A stretch of DNA of 64,000 nt, from contig CM077824.1 of assembly GCA_039720395.1 (NCBI GenBank), forward strand, positions 32,018,759-32,082,758, read 5' to 3'. Made by a program: the position numbers and the translations under genes. This DNA is from Liquidambar formosana (taxonomy: Eukaryota > Streptophyta > Magnoliopsida > Saxifragales > Altingiaceae). This document shows positions 25,164 to 36,134 of this stretch, piece by piece. Each line of letters starts with the position of its first letter. Within the stretch, counting starts at the first letter, position 1. The notes beneath the pieces are model-generated. The model searched no databases, had not been told where the DNA came from, and was given only the letters and a program-made list of their open reading frames with translations.

Positions 25164-25879
25164 CTTTCTCTAGTTTTTCACACTGGTGATTTTGGTCCTA
25201 TGACTCCATTTTGCATTATCAAACTGTGTTTTCAAAAGGCTACTTAAAACACAAATGCAATGATTTTTATGCCCGGCATGATCAAACTGTGTGTTCAAAG
25301 GCTACCTAGAACTTCATCACTAAAGAGATAAAAGTACAAAGGAAGAAATAACCCAGAACACAAACCAAAACAACTGAGAGCAACACAAAAATCACTGCAA
25401 CAAGAAGAACGACTCCTTAAGACCACTTAAACTACCAGCCAAGAAGAGCCGCCAAGGTACCATGGGTGCGTTGGATCTGGATGAGCATCCTTGTGCACAA
25501 AATCATGATTGAACATCCCGCAACCACAGGACCAAAAAAAAAAAAAAAAAAAAAATGCATAGTGGTATTGATTGGGTCTGCTTCCAAAGCAATATCAGGA
25601 CATTCTCACTTGAAAATTTCATATATATACATACAGTTCATTTTCAATTTGCGATCCCGGATTGGAAAATTGTTTGAACTTCTTTTTAAAGCTGTTGGAT
25701 CAAAATTCACATCAATTAAGGGGCTTAAATGAATTTCATATTAGAGAATTTTTGTACATATGTGTAATATGTATAGGCATAGTATGCGATAATGTGGACA
25801 TGGCAGACATTAAGGTCCATCAATGGTTGGACCTAACCATTGAGATCACTAGACCCAAAAACGAGGATAATTGAAATTT

Positions 25880-26275
25880 GGAGGCTTCTATTGGCACCCA
25901 AAAACTTGCTTTTCATCCACCACTTATTTTACACTTTAAGATTTTATGAGAAATATATAAGGTTTTCAAAAAAACTTATCACTATATCTGTTCAAAAACA
26001 TCATTTTGAACAACTTTTTAAAAGAAAGCTTTTCCAAAATCTATCGTTTAAGTGGACTTTTTAGTCATTTATGAAGCTAATATTATAAATGGCAAAAAGT
26101 CTACTTCAATGATAGATTTTGGAAAAACTTTCCTTTAAAAGTTGTTCAAAATGATGTTTTTTAATAGAATATGCGATCAATTTTTATGAAAAATTTTTAT
26201 ATTTTTCATAAAACCTTAAAATATAAAATAAGTGGGAGATGAAAAGTAAGTCTTGGGGTGCTAGTAAAGGTCCTC
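25880..26275. mobile_element. Fold-back MITE with 9-bp target duplication, 396 bp
   Basis: Copies A and C have the empty site. The flanks are the perfect 9-bp repeat TTGAAATTT (25871-25879 and 26276-26284), typical of Mutator-like elements. The two halves are inverted copies over about 180 bp each, so almost the whole element can form one hairpin. No coding capacity. Confidence 0.88.
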
Positions 26276-26369
26276 TTGAAATTTTCTACTCTGTTGTACA
26301 CTTCTAGAGTTCACAGCATAAAATTTATGGATCAAAACAAAGTCTATTGAGTCTTTTTTTGAATTCAAG

Positions 26370-28438
26370 TAGGCCTGGCAATTGGGTAGATTTGGATGGG
26401 TTTAGACAGATTTAGTTAGAATGTCACCCAAACCCAACCCAATCCATTTATGTGAACAACCCAATTAAGCAAACCCAAACTTACCCATTTATGCAAGTAG
26501 AAACCCACCCAACCCACATACCTCTGGTAACCTGTTTCCATCTTCTTATAAGAAAGAAACGGTTCGCCTTATGCCTGTGTTTTAAAGTTGGGATCTAGTG
26601 TACGCATATATGATTCCCAAAAATAAAAGACAAAACATTTGTCGATTAGTTTTTGCTGCTTTTATCTATAACAACTCATTTTTAGATCTCTAAAATATAA
26701 AATCTCAGGTTTGATCCAAAACCACTTTAATTGGGTCATGACCCGGATTTTAAAAATAAAATAAAAAATAAAAATATTCAACTACTATAACATTCCATTT
26801 TCAAATCTATCAAAAATACCAAATTCAAAAAATAAAAAAGAGAAACACATTGATATGGAATTTCCCCTTCAAATGGCACCTTCTTTTTTATTATTTTTTT
26901 TTTTATTTTACCACTGTTTCCTTCTGAATCTCTATAGGTGAAGCTTAATGCTATAAACTGATAACACTCTATCAATAAAATGGCATAAAATAACTTCCAC
27001 AAGAACCTCTAGTCCTCCATCTTCAATAGACTATGAAGTCTACAAAAATAACTTCCACAAGGACCATAACATTATACAATTTGTATGATGTAAATAAAGT
27101 AGGTTAGGAACAAATTATAAACCAAAAGTTCATTGTATTTGAAGACACAATCGTAGAGCCGCTCTTCCAAGAATTAGACAACCTATGGATGCTTCACCTG
27201 TAAATAATAAGAGGAAAAAATAAACAAAAAATGGCAGAAAAATCAATGAGAAGCAATCTATCATGGATTCAATCTAGATTACTATGGACATGTGCCTGGT
27301 GCTGCCTCCTTAAAAATCTGTGAAACTAACCATTTTAAACTAAGCAAGGCAATGGTAAATGAAACCCGTTATCAATCAACAAGTTGGCAACAAGTGACCT
27401 GCATAGACATTTATACAAGACATTAAGCCCAGAACTTTGACAAACTATACAATCAGTTCAAATAAATGAACCAAGTATTTGAAGTTTTATCCAGAATCTC
27501 TTCCACAAATTGCTCAGGATTGTCAAAGGAGCTTCACTGATGTGGGACAGTGGCCGTTTTGTCCTTGACATTTTGTGTATTATTGGACTGCTTAACAGAT
27601 TTTGCTACATCAACCAAAGATAATAAAATATATAACTGGCTCTGACATTAAACTACAGGTTGCTTTAAAATCAACTACAGAACCACGAACCAAATTAACA
27701 TACAATCCGTCTTCCTAAGTTTATAGGGACAACAAGGTCATTTACTTTAAGCTGCAATTCTTACAGTAAGACAATTTCTTGAAAAGAGATTTCGAAATAT
27801 GCTCATTTATATTCAACCAAATAATCTAATAAAGAATAATTTGGCTTATTCATTCAACAAACTAATTTTAATTTTAATTTAATATGGAAACTCTCTCCAA
27901 GATACATCATGCACCCCTAGAGAGATAGTGGCTTTTACTTGCCAAGTACTTGTGGAATTGAAACTCAATAAATAATTGCTTTAGTGACTCACAAATGCTG
28001 CATGAAGACCAAATACTGCAAAAAAGTGGGCCTGATAACTTAGAAAGTGGGTCTGATAACATGGATATTCCACAAGGAAATATAAAAAAGTAGGTCTGCA
28101 GTAGGAGAGTTGTGGTATTGAAGGAAACGAGCGGCGGGGTTGAAGGAGATGAGCGGCGGCGGAGGGGAGTGGCGAGGTTGAAGGAGACGAGCGACGGTGG
28201 TGAAGATAGATTGAAAACGTAGAAGAGACGAGCAGCAAGGTTTAACGTTTAGACTTCAGACCCATCAAGTTTGTTTCGCACCCAATAATTTTTATGTAAA
28301 TCCGATTAGACCTAACTATTAGTTGGGTTTCTAATGAGTACCCATTTACAACCCAATTAAAAAAATTATCTGAGCACACCCATTTAACTTGGATGGGTTT
28401 GGTTGGTTCATGGATTTGGGCACAAATTGCCAGCCCTA
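26370..28438. mobile_element. Non-autonomous hAT-type element, 2069 bp
   Basis: The flanks are the perfect 8-bp duplication AATTCAAG (26362-26369 and 28439-28446), the hAT size, and copies A and C keep the empty site. The terminal inverted repeats start TAGGCCTGGCAATT on the left and TAGGGCTGGCAATT on the right; TAGGGCTGGCAA is a common plant hAT end. The interior is mostly AT-rich, with a GC-rich block of GAGCGGCGG-type repeats at 28120-28240. No transposase sequence is recognisable. Confidence 0.88.
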
Positions 28439-28446
28439 AATTCAAG

Positions 28447-29163
28447 TAATAATGCAATTTAGAAGCTCTATGATCAGACTTATGCAGACCAACCAGACGG
28501 TTAGCCTTGACTCTGTGCTCATTGCTTGCATACAGCGCTGCCCGGCCAAGAGGATGGGTGAATTCCTGAATCCACTGTTTTCTCGAGTCATATGTTCTTT
28601 AAACTCCAACTAAGCTCATCATTAACAATTGGCAGCAGCATATTAATTTACCTTCTCACTAGCTGCATGCTCTTTCAATTTCATGCAATGGCTACTTTAG
28701 AAGTGATTTTGTACAAATTTTCTTACCAGATCAGAGGAGGCCATTAAGTAACCATTGAGCTCTCATCAGGGTTGTCCTCTCTAATGGAGATCCTAAGTCC
28801 TCTTCTTTATGCCCCTTTTCCCCTTTACATTATTGGGACTTGTTAACATCATAAAAATACATCAGGACCTACCAAATGATGAATCCCGCTATAGTGTGTC
28901 TTAAAAGATCCAACTCGTTTGACTATTTTAAGTGGTTTTAACTATTTGATTGAAACTATTTTTTCCTGTAACACATTCAAAAATTCCACCACCATTCAAA
29001 TAAATTGATTAAAATCAAATAACTAAAATCATTCAAAGGAGCTTTTTTTTTAATGATGTAATATATTTAATATGACCTATTGTTTGGTCAGTCCCACAAA
29101 ATTTTGATGACGAGGGGAGTTATATGGAAGGGGTATTTTTACAACCACAATTAATATTTTTTT
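28447..29163. other. Non-coding duplicon DNA, copy B
   Basis: Matches copy A 815-1262 plus 8838-9120 and copy C 62670-63905. It spans the site where copy A has the copia-type nest. Confidence 0.65.
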
Positions 29164-29759
29164 GGGTAAAATATATCTACACCCCCTCTATTTACTGACT
29201 GTTACACTGGCCCCCTTATACTTTCTGAAATTACACTGACCTCCCCTTGTCAGAACAGTTTAGTTGACGGAAAAAACAGAAGTGTGAAATGACCAATATA
29301 CCCTTCTATTTGGTCATTTCACAGTAAAAAAAAGAAAATAAAATTTGCCCTTCTATTAAAACACAGTTTAAAAAAAAAATGGCACGAAGAAGAAGAAGAA
29401 GCAACAACAGCAAGAGGAGGGGCCGGAGAAGCTTTTGCCGTCAATCCCCACCGGAGATGCACAGCCACCGTAGATCTACATCGGAGATTGAATAAAGCAA
29501 AAATAAATAAATAAATAAATAGCACGAAGAAGAAGAAAAGAAGCAACAACAACGCTCCAACCATACCCCTGTTTTTCCAACAGAAAAAACCCCAAGAGGA
29601 GCAAATTGAACAAAGTAAGCAAAAAAAAAAAAAAAACACGAAGAAGAAGAACAGAAGAAGTAATAGCAGCAAGAGGAGGGGTCGAAGAAGCTTTTGCCAT
29701 TGATCTCCACTAGAGATGCACAGCCACCGTAGATCTACATCGGAAATTGAACAAAGAAA

Positions 29760-29798
<39 letters not shown>

Positions 29799-30110
29799 GG
29801 AAAAGGAAGAGCCACGAAGAAGAAGAAAAGAAGCAGCAGTAGTGCTCCAGCAGAGAAGAAGAAGAAGAGAAGAAGCGAGCTATGGCGGCGGGCTTCTGGC
29901 AGTGGGGGGAGGCACGAGGGTTTAGAGAGAGAGGAAAAAAAAAAAAAAAAAGACGAAAACAGAGGGGATGCTTTGTTTGATGGGTCCGCTATGCTGAAAC
30001 GAGGCAACCCTTCTTCTTCTTCTCCATCATCTCTTTCATTTTTTTTTTTTTTTTTTTTTTTTGCAACCTGTTTAGATCTTCTCCTTCATCTCTCTCTCCT
30101 TTTTCCTTTT

Positions 30111-30141
<31 letters not shown>

Positions 30142-30501
30142 CTTTTGCTTCTGTTGAGGTAACCCACCACCATGGTTGAAACGGAGCAACCCTTCTTCTT
30201 CCTTAAGCCCAACCAAACCCTTCCCTTATCTAAAGCATTGCAACAGTGGATAGATTGCAGAAGGCGTTTTAAGCCCTCTAATAAACGCTGCGTTTTGGCT
30301 TTAAGAAGGTTAAAATGGGTATTTTCAACCCATTTTTTGCTGACGTCAGCAACAAACATTAAAGATCCTAAAGGCTGTTTGACGGATGGGGTGAAGTGTA
30401 TATTATTTTCTAAAGTAAGGGTGTGCAGTGTAATTTTAGAAAGTATAGGAGGTGTCAGTGTAATAGTCAGTAAATAAAGGGGGTGTATGTGTATTTTACC
30501 C
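29164..30501. mobile_element. MULE-type non-autonomous element, 1338 bp
   Basis: The flanks are the 9-bp duplication TATTTTTTT (29155-29163 and 30502-30510), and copies A and C have the empty site. The terminal inverted repeats extend about 75 bp, starting GGGTAAAATATATCTACACC on the left with a near-complementary right end. The interior is low-complexity: GAAGAAG repeats, A-runs (29761-29791) and T-runs (30039-30061). A block of roughly 100 bp is duplicated in direct orientation (about 29390-29495 and 29650-29760). Reading frames inside come from the simple sequence and are not credible genes. Confidence 0.87.
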
Positions 30502-31090
30502 TATTTTTTTTCCTAATTGGTGTTATCCAAACATTAAAATATATCTTCATTTTAAAGCATAAACCATTCGATGTTATTAACATCCAATGATTCTCCCAAA
30601 TATTTTTCTGAGTGCCTCAAAAAAAAAAAAAAAAACACTCTACCAGCCCATAAGGACATCTCCTTGTAACTATTTACTAATTGAAAATTGCTTTTATAAT
30701 AGTCCTTTGGAGAATTAGATACATGTTCTACTTTTTCTGTAGGAATCAAATACATGTTCATAAAAATATATGGGTCTTATTTGTTGAGGCATGAGTCTAA
30801 ATGTTCTCGTGTCTGTGGGTGTTTTAAACAACGAGTAGCCATCATACATTCATACTAACCAAACTCTATGCTAGTGTCCTCTCAATAATTGTCCACACTC
30901 ATAGGATAATCATAAAAATCATAAAGAGCCATCTAAGACTTTGAGAGATGGGTTAACTCAGTTAAAAAAACTTTTGTATATTGTGTGAGAATAGATCAAT
31001 ATGTTAGCTTTTGTAATACCTTGAACCACTCCCATTAACTGAGTCCTTATAAGTTTTTTTTTTTTTCTTTTTTTTAACTAATAAAGGCTT
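30502..31090. other. Non-coding duplicon DNA, copy B
   Basis: Matches copy A 9113-9680. Homology to copy A stops near 31090 and resumes near 49148. Confidence 0.65.
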
Positions 31091-31809
31091 TCCTTAAGGC
31101 TCTATTTGGTTTGTGGATTTTATCAAGGAAAAAAAATAAAATATAAAGAATTCTACTTTTCTTTATTTGGTTGCAATGGAAAATTAGAAGAAGAAGAAGA
31201 GTTAAAATAATGAATAACTACAAAGCAAAACATAATGAATAACAAAAATATAATACAATTCCTTAAAGCCCGTGAATCTGATTGTGGTTTATACTAAACA
31301 TAAAACCCTAACTAGAAGAAGGGTTAGAGCACTTACAGTTGATTCAAGTCTTCAAATTCCAAGCTCTTGAATTTCTAGACAGTAATAAATAATCCTTGAA
31401 CGAGCAGCTACGAGCAGCACAAGTGCACTGCCTCCATGGTATCCACACCAAGCAAAATTTAAGAGTTGTTCTTCAAGTCCTCCTTAGAATATGCTAGAGA
31501 GGATGAACTAGAAGAGAGAGAGAGAGAGAGAAGCTCCTCTAGGGTTTGGCCAAGAAAGAGGAATAGAGTGAAAATCTAGTGTCTAAGGCACATACTAGTG
31601 GCCTTTATATAGACACCAAGGAGGGCTAGCCAAGGGAGGAATCCCACTTTGTGTGGGAGTTGCAATTTCCCTAAATTGCACAATAACCCCTCCTATTTAC
31701 ATCCAATGCAAGTATGGCCCTCATGAACTATTCTTATGCACTCTTGCCATTTCTCTCACAAGTTAAGTCCATCTTTGCTTATTGGTGTGTAACCCATTGG
31801 GTTCACAAC

Positions 31810-33181
31810 TGATCGTGTCAAAATCAATTACCCGTAGGATGCAAAAATTTGTATATAGTGGTAGTACGGGTGTCGTACCACAGGGACTGTACTGGGATTA
31901 TTTTAATTTTGAAAACTGAATACTAAAATAATTCACAAAGATGATTTTTGTAGTTTTGAACTCTATAGAATGCAAGCACAATAAATTTATATTTTCTTCA
32001 AGAAAAGAAATACTTAGGGTCTCGAATCCACCACTAATCTTATATAAAAATGCTCTTATTATAACGTGTTTCAAGAGTTATTATTTGGTATGAGCAAGAC
32101 TCATTGTACCTACAAGCCCAATGACATCATCAAGAAAGGTTCATATATTTGTAAATTAGGCATAACTCACCAAAGATATAGCATGAACCGTCTCACCTAC
32201 TCTACTCTAAACTAATTTGTGAGCACGACTCATCTTGTCTAAGCATGAATCATCTTAATCTCCAAATATATATACAGTGAAAACCATTGCATAACCATTG
32301 TATTTAAAATCACAGAAATTAAACACAATTTGAGATAAAAACACTAAAACCAATTGTATCAATAATACAATCCTCCTAGTTATGCAATCCTCATACACAA
32401 ATAATCAAATCAACAACACAATACAATAAAATACACAATACTTGATTAGGGCTTCATCTCACCCCTAAGACAAAGATTAGTTGGCCATGTAGATAACTAA
32501 GAACTAGTCTCTCCCCTTTGCCACCTTTGTACCTCCTCCTCTTTTCCTCTCCCTTTCTCCTCTTGTTATGTGAATTCCCTTGATATTTATAGGAGATGGG
32601 GGAAGGATCCAGCTGATCCCACAAGTTAAAAGCAATGCCCACTTTCTTTGAATTCTTGGCTGCCCATGTTCTCACTTTGACAAATGCTGCCAGATTCAGA
32701 TTTTTGCAAATAAGTCTACTTCCAGCTCATTTTTGACTTGGAAGACGTTTGAATCAGGAAATGCCATAAACTAAACAATTGTAGTTCTTTAAGTCCTCTT
32801 TCCAGAGCCACAAATTTCACCCAAATCAGATATGGGAATCACAAGTTATGGCCAGATTACCAAAACTTGGTCAATCTGTCCAGATTTGCTGCTGATTTTG
32901 GGATCATGAATTTCTTTGCCTAACTTTGAATTTCAGCTGCTCAAATCTTCAAAATTGTTGACCCAACTCTTGTTGCAGCTCCATGAAATTTTAGGTAGGT
33001 GAGAAACCCATTTCAAGTTGCATTTATTAGCTTAAGTAGTCCTGATTATCATCTTTTCTGGTATAAACTCAACAGCCCTGCAATAAATCAAGAACACTTT
33101 AAACACACAAAATTAAATATAATAAAATAATTAGAAAATATAAATTAGGGAGTAATTTCAATGAATATTTTGTGCTTATCA
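31810..33181 (-). repeat. 3' LTR of the Athila-like element
   Basis: Pairs with 43983-45355. It starts TGATCGTGTC and ends TGTGCTTATCA on the + strand. High similarity to its partner indicates a fairly recent insertion, after the duplication because copy A lacks it. Confidence 0.93.
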
Positions 33182-33195
33182 AATACCCCCCAACT
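33182..33195 (-). other. Polypurine tract of the Athila-like element
   Basis: On the minus strand AAGTTGGGGGGTATTT lies directly before the 3' LTR. A similar motif occurs inside the element at 35897-35911. Confidence 0.75.
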
Positions 33196-34763
33196 TACAC
33201 TTTGCTAGTCCTCGAGCAAAGCAAAATAAAATAAGACAAACAAAATAAAACAAAAACTAACTAGTCCATTTTCGCAGGTAATGAGATTGCATTTAGCATA
33301 TGCAATAAGCCGGTTTCCCCTAGTGGACGAGTTATAGTCTCGTAAGGGCTTCCAGTGATGACACCCACAAACATCTTTTATTATCACGGATGCTGTTCAT
33401 GATTCTGCATTTAGATAATATCTTGCTAACTCAAACGAAAATTCTCATTCATTGAAATCAAACAGTTGAACAATACATTTTTTACCAATCTAGTAAAGTC
33501 CAATCCACTTGTACTCAAATAGAAAATTTATCACAAGTTCATCTGGTGTAAAGTGAATTTTTATACAAATGTGTGGCCCTTAACATATCAACATTCCTTA
33601 ATTTGTTAAATTCACCGTAGCAAGGTGAACCAAGGCTTCAGCTCAATACGCACACAAATAATAATAATAATAATAACACTTTTTTTTTTTGATTGGGTAC
33701 AATGTTCAGGTCCATTAAGCTTTCTAATTAACCCATGTAATGAGCGTTGGGCCAATGACTCCCAAACCAATTGGCTTTAGGCCACTAGGTGTAGAGACAC
33801 CCCTATGGGCTTACTTACTCAAGTTAAAAAGGCTACGAACCCAAACTGGTTACACCCATAATTCTACTAGACTACTCACTGTTTGACGCAAATACTCATT
33901 GCTTAGTGAGACAAGAGGCCCGGTTACTAGGTGAGTAGTATGATATCAGCACACATTCTTTTTCTTTTTCTTTTTTTTTCTTTTTTTTTTTTTTTTTTTT
34001 AAGATAAACACAAAGTTAAGAGCTGTTGCCAAGGTCATTTATTTGCGGTTTATTCAACTCATCAAAGATTAACAAGTTTAAGCCCCACAAAATGAATAAA
34101 TGCGATTGTGCAATTAGATATACAAGTGATAAATTCTCTATGCAAACATAAATATAAAGGACTAAACTAGAATTGCCAAGCTAATGATGTGTGTTCAAAA
34201 GTTTAATTTCATGAATGATACTAATCCAAAATTTAGAGTCATTCAATGAACATTATTTGAATGCAAAATCACGATCTAGAGGCATCCATTTAGATTTTTT
34301 TTTTTTTTTTTTAATACACTTGGGCCTCCTATTCCTGTTGGTGGGCGAATAATGGGCCAGTGGCCCAATAACGTCTGATGGGCTAATACGGACATCCAAG
34401 ACTTGGTATACCCAAACCTTTGAACCCAAACCCGAAAACCTACTCTCTTACCCGACCGCCCAAAACTTTGACTGCCGACTATAATTGGACGGCTACAATA
34501 TCGAGATATAACCATTTTATCAATAAAGCAATAGTAATAGTAGATTATTGCAGGTCTCGAGAGGATTTAGAGGATTATTTAATCCTTAATGTCTAATAGC
34601 GTGCCAAATTTTCCACAGTGCATCGATCATTGAACCCTGCTTTTTGACTCTTGTTGAGTGAGTTTTAAAACCCAAAGATCGACTGCAGGAATTCAAAAAC
34701 TCTCCTTCAATCCTTCAATCCTCAAAAGCCTCACTTTCTCTAAGCCTTCCTCTCACTAATCCC
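33196..34763. other. Non-coding interior between antisense frame and 3' LTR
   Basis: No sense coding sequence. It has simple repeats (ATA at 33660-33675, T-rich 33958-34002 and 34298-34313). The stretch 34315-34760, just upstream of the antisense frame, is less AT-rich and could hold its promoter. An envelope-like gene, found here in some Athila elements, is not visible. Confidence 0.5.
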
Positions 34764-35267
34764 ATGGCTTCATCTTCTGCTTCCCACAATCGCCCAAACC
34801 TGAACGTGGTGCCAAAACTAGAAGTTTGGCAATCAATATTCTTAAACTCCCGATACCAACCTATCACAGTCAATGATTCCCTTATGTATAATTTTGCAAA
34901 TGCCACAGCAGTGGCTGCAAATCTCGTTACCCCTCGTGACAAGAGGATTCTAAGTGAAAAGTCTGATATGGACGTTATGAGAGATTCCGTGGCTCTAAAT
35001 GTCCAAACTGCTACAGTCACTTCCAACATGGCTCGGCGTTTGCACGCTAGGACTATGGAAGTGCAGGGGTTAGGAGATCAAGTACTAAACTTTCAGCAAC
35101 TGCTTACTGGGTCCCATCGGAGGATAAGGATCTTGAGAGCAGAAAACAGAGAACTAAAAAGACTGGTGGACTCCTATGCTAGGGGTCATGAACCCAGAGT
35201 TGTGGAGCTAGAAGGGCTCGAGGATCAAATTCGAGGGCAACTTGAAAGACTCTTGGATAGGGTTTAG
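34764..35267 (+). CDS. Antisense reading frame of the Athila-like element, 167 aa, predicted coiled coil
   Basis: It runs opposite to gag-pol and is uninterrupted from ATG (34764) to TAG (35265), while the sense genes are full of stops. It opens with a Ser-rich MASSSASHNRPNLNVVPKLE. A central part contains VTPRDKRIL, and a heptad-like, Leu/Glu/Arg-rich C-terminal half (about residues 95-165) suggests a coiled coil. Composition is far from the A/T-run sequence around it. I know similar Ser-rich, coiled-coil antisense frames only as extra reading frames of plant Ty3/gypsy elements; no function is established. No catalytic motif or membrane segment is seen. Confidence 0.6.
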   Translation: MASSSASHNRPNLNVVPKLEVWQSIFLNSRYQPITVNDSLMYNFANATAVAANLVTPRDKRILSEKSDMDVMRDSVALNVQTATVTSNMARRLHARTMEVQGLGDQVLNFQQLLTGSHRRIRILRAENRELKRLVDSYARGHEPRVVELEGLEDQIRGQLERLLDRV

Positions 35268-36134
35268 AAAGAACCTAGTGTTACTTCTCCCAATCCTTCT
35301 CCTTCTCAGAATGCTACTATGGAGTAGCATTTCTCTTTTCTCTCTGTTTTTTTTTTTTTTTAATTTGTTTTTTTTTATTTTATTTTATTTTTTTTGTTGT
35401 TGTTGTTGTTGTTGTTTTTTTTTTTTTTTTTTTTTTTTTACTGTTGTTGCTGCTACTAGAATGAAGATGCTTTTATTTGCTAAACTCAAAGAATAAACAG
35501 ATAAAATAGCACACAAAATGAATTAACACAACAAAATACTATTCATAAATAGATAACACACTGGAATACTTAGCACAACTTCTAAACAGACAAATCAAAA
35601 TAAAATAAAAATAATAATTATCGAAAATACAAAACGTACACTAGCAACAAATAACATGGCAAAATTTCAAGAAAGACTAGAAATGGGACCACTGGCATAA
35701 TTGGAATCTCCTCATGTACACAATATTCCAATATCCAGAAGATGAGTGGAATGACAACTAGGTACCACGGGAGCATGAAAGTGAAAAACCCATTCATCAT
35801 TGCAGAGATGAGGGTTTTGGGGAGGAATAGTCATGATATTTATAGAAAAGTCCTATTTTTTATTTTATTAATTTTTTTTTTTTTTACAACACCAAAATTC
35901 CCTCCCCCCAACTTAAAATTTATATTGTCCTCAATGTAAACAATGAAGAACAAAGTAATAGAAATCGTGGAGAGTACCTTTAATAGAAAACAAACAAGCC
36001 TGCAAAATTGATTAGCTGTGAAAAATAAACTCATCAATCAAATAAAAATAAAACACACAAAGAAAATAGGTTAGACAAAATAAATAAATAAATAAATGGT
36101 CTTTTAAAGCCAGATTCCAAGGCTATTAGTGAAT
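35268..36134. other. Non-coding interior between integrase and antisense frame
   Basis: Simple-sequence rich: T-runs at 35348-35361 and 35416-35439 and a (GTT)n run at 35395-35416. It contains an internal polypurine motif (35897-35911). Confidence 0.6.
35897..35911 (-). other. Internal polypurine motif
   Basis: On the minus strand AAGTTGGGGGGAGGGAATTT repeats the core of the terminal polypurine tract, about 2.7 kb upstream of it. It may be a second plus-strand priming site or an old duplicate. Confidence 0.45.

Noticed and set aside
29319..30477. Several overlapping reading frames of 70-150 codons rich in Lys/Arg, Phe or Leu
   Set aside because: They come from A-runs, T-runs and GAAGAAG repeats within a MULE-type element that is absent from the sister copies.
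33196..36134. Envelope-like gene of Athila elements
   Set aside because: No sense reading frame with signal peptide or membrane segments is visible; only the antisense frame stands out.
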